From positions 124,001 to 188,000 of the forward strand of contig NZ_JACXYY010000001.1 in NCBI RefSeq assembly GCF_014779665.1: 64,000 bases of DNA, given 5' to 3'. The position numbers were made by a program, and so were the translations under genes. Source of the stretch: Nocardioides hwasunensis (GTDB taxonomy: Bacteria; Actinomycetota; Actinomycetes; Propionibacteriales; Nocardioidaceae). The notes beneath the pieces are model-generated. The model made no database searches and was not told where the DNA came from. It saw only the letters and a program-made list of their open reading frames with translations. This document shows, one piece after another, positions 60,044 through 64,000 of this stretch (position 1 is the stretch's first letter; each line of letters opens with the position of its first letter).

Positions 60044-61228
60044 ATGCGCACGACGACCCTGGTCGCACCGATGACCGTGCTCCTGCTCGCGACACCGTTC
60101 CTCGCCGCCTGCACCGAGAACGCCGACGCCGGTGACTCCGCGGGCGGCGCCACGACCGACGCCCGCAAGCTCACCGTCGACTCCTCCTCCGACGCCTGCA
60201 CGCTCTCGGCGACCGAGGCGCCGGCCGGCACGCTCACCTTCGACGTCACCAACTCCGGCGACCAGGTCACCGAGTTCTACCTGCTCGGCGAGGACGGCCT
60301 GCGCATCGTGGCCGAGGTGGAGAACGTCGGTCCGAGCATCAGCCGGGCGCTGACGGTCAATGCGCCGGCCGGGTCGTACGTCACCGCCTGCAAGCCGGGC
60401 ATGACCGGCGAGGGCATCCGCGCCGACTTCACCGTGACCGCGTCCGACGAGGAGCCCGCGGTCAGCGAGGACGAGGCACAGCTCGTCGACGACGCGCAGA
60501 AGAACTACGCCGCCTACGTCCAGGACCAGTCGGCCCAGCTGTTGGAGAAGACGAAGGAGTTCGTCGAGGACTACAAGGCCGGCGACGACGAGGCCGCGCG
60601 TGCGCTCTACCCGGTCGCGCGCACCCACTGGGAGCGCATCGAGACCGTGGCGGAGTCCTTCGGCGACCTCGACCCGATGATGGACGCCCGCGAGGCCGAC
60701 CTCGAGCCCGGCCAGGAGTGGACCGGCTGGCACCTGATCGAGAAGGACCTCTGGCCCCAGCGTGCCGAGGACTACACGCCGCTCACCGACCAGGAGCGCG
60801 CCACCTACGCCGACGACCTGCTCGCCAACACCGAGGACCTCGACGGCCGTGTGCAGGACCTGACCTACACCGTCGACTCCATCGCCAACGGCTCGCGCGG
60901 CCTGCTCGAGGAGGTCGCCACCGGCAAGGTCACCGGTGAGGAGGAGTACTGGTCGCGCACCGACCTGTGGGACTTCCAGGCCAACGTCGACGGCGCCCGG
61001 GTGGGCTTCGAAGGTGTCGAGCCCATCGTCGAGCAGAAGGACCCCGCGCTCGCCGAGCAGCTCACCACTCGCTTCGCCGACCTGCAGAAGCTCCTCGACG
61101 AGCAGAGGAGGGGGGAGGGGTTCGTCTCCTACGACGACCTGACCCCTGCCCAGGTCAAGGGACTCTCCGACGCGGTCAACGCGCTCTCCGAGCCGCTGTC
61201 GCGCCTCACCGCGGCGGTGCTGTCCTGA
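60044..61228 (+). CDS. efeO: EfeO iron-binding lipoprotein (cupredoxin + M75 imelysin domains)
   Basis: A 394-residue exported protein. A lipoprotein signal ends PFLAAC with the lipid cysteine at residue 23. Residues ~35-130 are a cupredoxin-like domain (GTLTFDVTNSGDQVTEFYLL). The M75 domain (~145-390) has the GxHxxE metal motif as GWHLIE with H230 and E233. It delivers iron to EfeU on the outer face. The stop overlaps the presumed CTG start of efeB. Confidence 0.94.
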   Translation: MRTTTLVAPMTVLLLATPFLAACTENADAGDSAGGATTDARKLTVDSSSDACTLSATEAPAGTLTFDVTNSGDQVTEFYLLGEDGLRIVAEVENVGPSISRALTVNAPAGSYVTACKPGMTGEGIRADFTVTASDEEPAVSEDEAQLVDDAQKNYAAYVQDQSAQLLEKTKEFVEDYKAGDDEAARALYPVARTHWERIETVAESFGDLDPMMDAREADLEPGQEWTGWHLIEKDLWPQRAEDYTPLTDQERATYADDLLANTEDLDGRVQDLTYTVDSIANGSRGLLEEVATGKVTGEEEYWSRTDLWDFQANVDGARVGFEGVEPIVEQKDPALAEQLTTRFADLQKLLDEQRRGEGFVSYDDLTPAQVKGLSDAVNALSEPLSRLTAAVLS

Positions 61229-62517
61229 CCGGGACGCCGAACCCCCAGCCCGGCAGGAACCTCACCCGACGAGGCCTGCTGGGCGGGAGCGTCGCCGTGG
61301 CCGGGGTCGCGGGGGCGTACGTCGCCGGGCGCGCCACCGCGGACGCGGCGACGCCGGCGGTGAGCGACGGCGCCCGCTCGGCGACATACCCCTTCCGAGG
61401 CGAGCACCAGGCCGGGATCGTCACGCCGGCGCAGGACCGGCTGCACTTCGCCGCGTTCGACGTGGTCACCGACTCGCGCGACGACCTCGTCGACCTGCTC
61501 CAGAGGTGGACCGTCGCCGCCGAGCAGATGAGCACCGGCGAGCCGACCGGCACCGGTGCCGTCGACGGCGACGTCTACCTGCCACCCGACGACACGGGCG
61601 AGGCGCTCGACCTCCCCGCGAGCGGGCTGACGATCACCTTCGGCTTCGGACCCTCGCTCTTCCGGGACGCCGACGGCCAGGACCGCTTCGGCATCGCCGA
61701 CCGACTGCCGAGCGCGCTGCGCGACCTGCCGCACTTCCCCGGCGACGTGCTCGACCCGGAGCGCTCGGGCGGCGACCTGTGCATCCAGGCGTGCGCCGAC
61801 GACCCGCAGGTGGCCGTGCACGCGGTGCGCAACCTCGCGCGCATGGGGTTCGGCACGGTCAGCGTCCGCTGGTCGCAGCTCGGCTTCGGGCGTACGTCGA
61901 CGACCTCGACCTCGCAGTCGACCCCGCGCAACCTCTTCGGCTTCAAGGACGGCACGGCCAACGTCAAGGCCGAGGAGACCGCCGCGCTCGACGAGCACGT
62001 CTGGGTCGGGTCCGGCGACGACGACGCCGCCGGCTGGCTCGCCGGCGGCTCCTACCTCGTCGCCCGGCGGATCAACATGAACATCGAGATCTGGGACCGG
62101 CAGCCGCTCGGCGACCAGGAGTCCTTCGTCGGCCGCACCAAGGGCACCGGCGCGCCGCTCTCGGGCGGCGAGGAGATGACCGAGCCCGACTTCTCGATGC
62201 CCGGCAGCAACGACCAACCCGTCATCCCGGTCGACTCCCACGTGCGCGTCGTGCACCCGGACATGAACGGCGGCGTGCGGATGCTGCGTCGCGGCTACAA
62301 CTTCGTCGACGGCTCCAACGCGCTCGGAGGCCTCGACGCCGGGCTGTTCTTCATCGCCTACGTCCGCGACCCCGACACCCACTTCATCCCTGTGCAGCTG
62401 GCGATGTCGAAGACCGACGCGCTCGCGGAGTACCTCAGGTTCACCGGCTCCGCGCTCTTCGCGGTGCCGCCCGGCATCGGCCCGGGGGAGCACGTCGGCC
62501 AGGCGCTGTTCGCCTGA
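61225..62517 (+). CDS. efeB: EfeB Dyp-type peroxidase with Tat signal, probable CTG start
   Basis: A 430-residue haem peroxidase exported by the Tat route. The twin-arginine signal is NLTRRGLLGGSVAVAGVAGA at residues ~12-31. The Dyp motif GFKDGTAN and the proximal-histidine region SHVRVVHPDMNGG are present. EfeB oxidises ferrous iron or deferrates haem for EfeO/EfeU. No ATG, GTG or TTG occurs in this frame between 60967 and the Tat motif; the only sensible start is CTG 61225, which overlaps the efeO stop as CTGA. A later GTG would cut off the signal. Confidence 0.9.
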   Translation: MTGTPNPQPGRNLTRRGLLGGSVAVAGVAGAYVAGRATADAATPAVSDGARSATYPFRGEHQAGIVTPAQDRLHFAAFDVVTDSRDDLVDLLQRWTVAAEQMSTGEPTGTGAVDGDVYLPPDDTGEALDLPASGLTITFGFGPSLFRDADGQDRFGIADRLPSALRDLPHFPGDVLDPERSGGDLCIQACADDPQVAVHAVRNLARMGFGTVSVRWSQLGFGRTSTTSTSQSTPRNLFGFKDGTANVKAEETAALDEHVWVGSGDDDAAGWLAGGSYLVARRINMNIEIWDRQPLGDQESFVGRTKGTGAPLSGGEEMTEPDFSMPGSNDQPVIPVDSHVRVVHPDMNGGVRMLRRGYNFVDGSNALGGLDAGLFFIAYVRDPDTHFIPVQLAMSKTDALAEYLRFTGSALFAVPPGIGPGEHVGQALFA

Positions 62518-62550
62518 CGCACGGCCCGGGCGGATGGCACCATGCGTCGC

Positions 62551-63729
62551 ATGCCGGTGCTGTCGCTCGTGTATCCCTGGCCCGCCCAGCATCGTGCCGA
62601 TCGGCCGACGGACGATGATCCGGTGGTCGACGTCGCGATCCGCGCGTGCCGGTCGGTGGCCGCGCTCTACAGCGAGGCGCTCCGTGAGGTGGCGATCCCG
62701 CACCGGACCACCGAGCTGCGACTCGTGACAGCCCGCACCGAGCAGCGAGACGGCGTGCACGGATCGGTCCACGTCGACCCGCTGTCGGAGGGCTGGGAGT
62801 CCGGGACCGTCTTCGTCCCGGAATCGTTCGTGGACCACACGCCTCGCGCTCGCGCGGAGGCGCTGCTCGAGGTCGTGCACGGCATGGTCCTCCGACTCGG
62901 TGAGGCCCGGGGCTGGGACGCCTCGCTGCTGGAGAAGTGCCGCCAGCACGTCGTCGACCGCGACCTCGAGCACCGCTGGACCGCTCCTGCGAAGACCTCT
63001 CCGGGCCGTCGCCACGAAGCCCGCGCCGAGTTCCGGATGATGCCGGACGGCTACGGCCGGGCCCGGCTCGTCATCGTGCGCACGCTGGACGGCGCCGAGG
63101 TCGCCACCTCCGGCGAAGCGCTGGCGTACTGCACACCACAGGGCTTCCTGCGCGCCGCGAAGACGCTCAGGTGGCACGGCAAGGACCGGGTGGCCATGAC
63201 GCCGTACGGCTCAGCGCCGGCCTGGAGCGGCGGGGAGGTGTCACTGACGAGGTCCGGTGACGCCTGGACGAGCACCGTGGTCGACCGCTACGACGTACGG
63301 CCCGTGCCCGGTGGCGACCCGACACTCGCTCCGCTCGAGGTGAGCGTCGTCGGTCGCGGGGAGACGGCCGACGAAGCCCCGCCGCGGGCCACCTTCGTCG
63401 GCGGCGGTCCGATCCAGACGCCGACGATCAGGCGTTTCCACGAGGTGTTCAGCCAGGACATGGGCCGCATCCAGTCACCTGCGGGCCAGTCCTGGTGGTC
63501 GGAAGCGGGGCTGCGGGTCCTGGAGGTCCAGGTCGCCTACCAGGCCTCGCGCACGCGGGTGCGCGGCCGGGTGACGGGCCGGCGGCTCGGTGTGTTCGTC
63601 GACGTGGCCGACGAGACGCTGGACGAGCGCGACCACGTCCAGCTCTCCCGGCAGCTGACCGAGGACGTGATCGGGCTCGCGCGGCGTCGCACCGGTCTGG
63701 GAGAGCACCCGGAGCTGGCACCGGACTGA
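62551..63729 (+). CDS. Hypothetical protein, unknown function
   Basis: A 392-residue soluble protein that I do not recognise. There is no signal peptide or membrane span. It is mixed alpha/beta, with RARAEALLEVVHGMVLRLGE as an amphipathic helix near residue 110, and repeated beta strands after residue 150 (ARAEFRMMPDGYGRARLVIV, GEVSLTRSGDAWTSTVVDRY). A charged end follows (DERDHVQLSRQLTEDVIGLA). Codon use and GC content match the neighbours. The start at 62551 follows CACCAT by 7 bases; ATG 62542 is in frame and also possible. It stands alone between efeB and a permease gene, so context gives no hint. Confidence 0.7.
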   Translation: MPVLSLVYPWPAQHRADRPTDDDPVVDVAIRACRSVAALYSEALREVAIPHRTTELRLVTARTEQRDGVHGSVHVDPLSEGWESGTVFVPESFVDHTPRARAEALLEVVHGMVLRLGEARGWDASLLEKCRQHVVDRDLEHRWTAPAKTSPGRRHEARAEFRMMPDGYGRARLVIVRTLDGAEVATSGEALAYCTPQGFLRAAKTLRWHGKDRVAMTPYGSAPAWSGGEVSLTRSGDAWTSTVVDRYDVRPVPGGDPTLAPLEVSVVGRGETADEAPPRATFVGGGPIQTPTIRRFHEVFSQDMGRIQSPAGQSWWSEAGLRVLEVQVAYQASRTRVRGRVTGRRLGVFVDVADETLDERDHVQLSRQLTEDVIGLARRRTGLGEHPELAPD

Positions 63730-63787
63730 GTGGTCCGCCACGCGTGCGGTGCTTCCTCCCGGGCCCGAGGTGCGCGACGATTCCCGT

Positions 63788-64000
63788 ATGAGCGACACAG
63801 CGACCCCGTCGGGCCTCGAGCAGACCCGTCGACTCGGCGTCGAGACCACCGGCATCGAGATCATCGAGGAGTCCGAGCGCACCGCGCGCCCGCAGGACCT
63901 GTTCTGGCCGTGGTTCGCGGCCAACGTGTCGGTCTTCGGGCTGAGCTATGCCTCGTTCGTCCTCTACTTCGGCATCTCGTTCTGGCAGGGCGTGCTCGTC
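63788..64000 (+). CDS. NCS1 purine/cytosine permease, N-terminal part (truncated by window edge)
   Basis: The visible 71 residues begin MSDTATPSGLEQTRRLGVET and contain FWPWFAANVSVFGLSYASFV, LYFGISFWQGVLV, the first span of nucleobase:cation symporter-1 proteins of the CodB type. GACGAT lies 6 bases before the ATG (leaderless). The rest of the gene is outside the window. Confidence 0.85.
   Translation, partial: MSDTATPSGLEQTRRLGVETTGIEIIEESERTARPQDLFWPWFAANVSVFGLSYASFVLYFGISFWQGVLV

Overview
The window is 64 kb of very GC-rich chromosomal DNA with a dense, ordinary chromosomal gene set. Its core order is actinobacterial: rne, rplU, rpmA, obg, proB, then cysteine desulfurase, mnmA, a methionine synthase-like gene, ligA, gatCAB, ilvD and ilvBNC. 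This is roughly the gene order I recall for this region in mycobacteria. Frequent GTG starts, GTGA/ATGA gene overlaps and many leaderless promoters fit a member of the Nocardioidaceae, probably Nocardioides. The genus is an inference from style and gene order; no rRNA gene is present. I saw no tRNA, rRNA, CRISPR array, prophage or transposase.

Layout. 1-2.3 kb: a small glycan module (family 2 glycosyltransferase, GT-C-like membrane protein, methyltransferase). 2.4-10.5 kb: a DUF2344 protein, RNase E/G with a structured leader, rplU-rpmA, obg, proB. 10.5-14.3 kb: a MazG-like protein, then sulfur transfer to tRNA (cysteine desulfurase, mnmA) and a methionine synthase-like protein. 14.2-24.4 kb: an apparent insertion between that gene and ligA. 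It holds a second glycan operon with 4-base overlaps, a serine hydrolase, an alpha/beta hydrolase and a TetR-controlled drug exporter. 24.6-31.6 kb: ligA, a secreted RTX-repeat protein and gatCAB.

31.6-38.1 kb is the most interesting part. A secreted alpha-toroid protein lies just upstream of a cobalamin riboswitch. The riboswitch heads an operon for a membrane-anchored protein with a DUF4430/transcobalamin-beta-like domain, followed by a complete ECF transporter (T protein, fused double ATPase, S component). Together the two secreted proteins look like the two domains of animal intrinsic factor/transcobalamin on separate polypeptides, beside a B12-regulated importer.

38.1-45.4 kb: a lipoprotein sugar dehydrogenase, an EamA exporter, a PadR-DrrAB-type exporter cluster with an Asp-box propeller, an SRPBCC protein and an XRE regulator. 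A short palindromic repeat (TGAGTC...GACTCA) occurs six times between 34.2 and 44.5 kb, in coding, stop-codon and intergenic positions. 45.5-54.4 kb: ilvD, a kynureninase operon, a membrane protein with Pro-Trp repeats and its divergent TetR regulator, an S66 peptidase, and two tandem dehydratase-glyoxalase fusions. 54.4-58.1 kb: ilvBNC behind a branched-chain attenuator with its own leader peptide. 58.1-62.5 kb: an iron-regulated block (siderophore-interacting protein, efeUOB) with two IdeR/DtxR-like boxes. The window ends in an unknown protein and the start of an NCS1 permease.

Leaderless transcription is the commonest expression signal seen here. About twenty genes have a hexamer of type (T/C/G)A-N3-T placed 6 to 8 bases before the start codon. 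I used this spacing to choose several starts.
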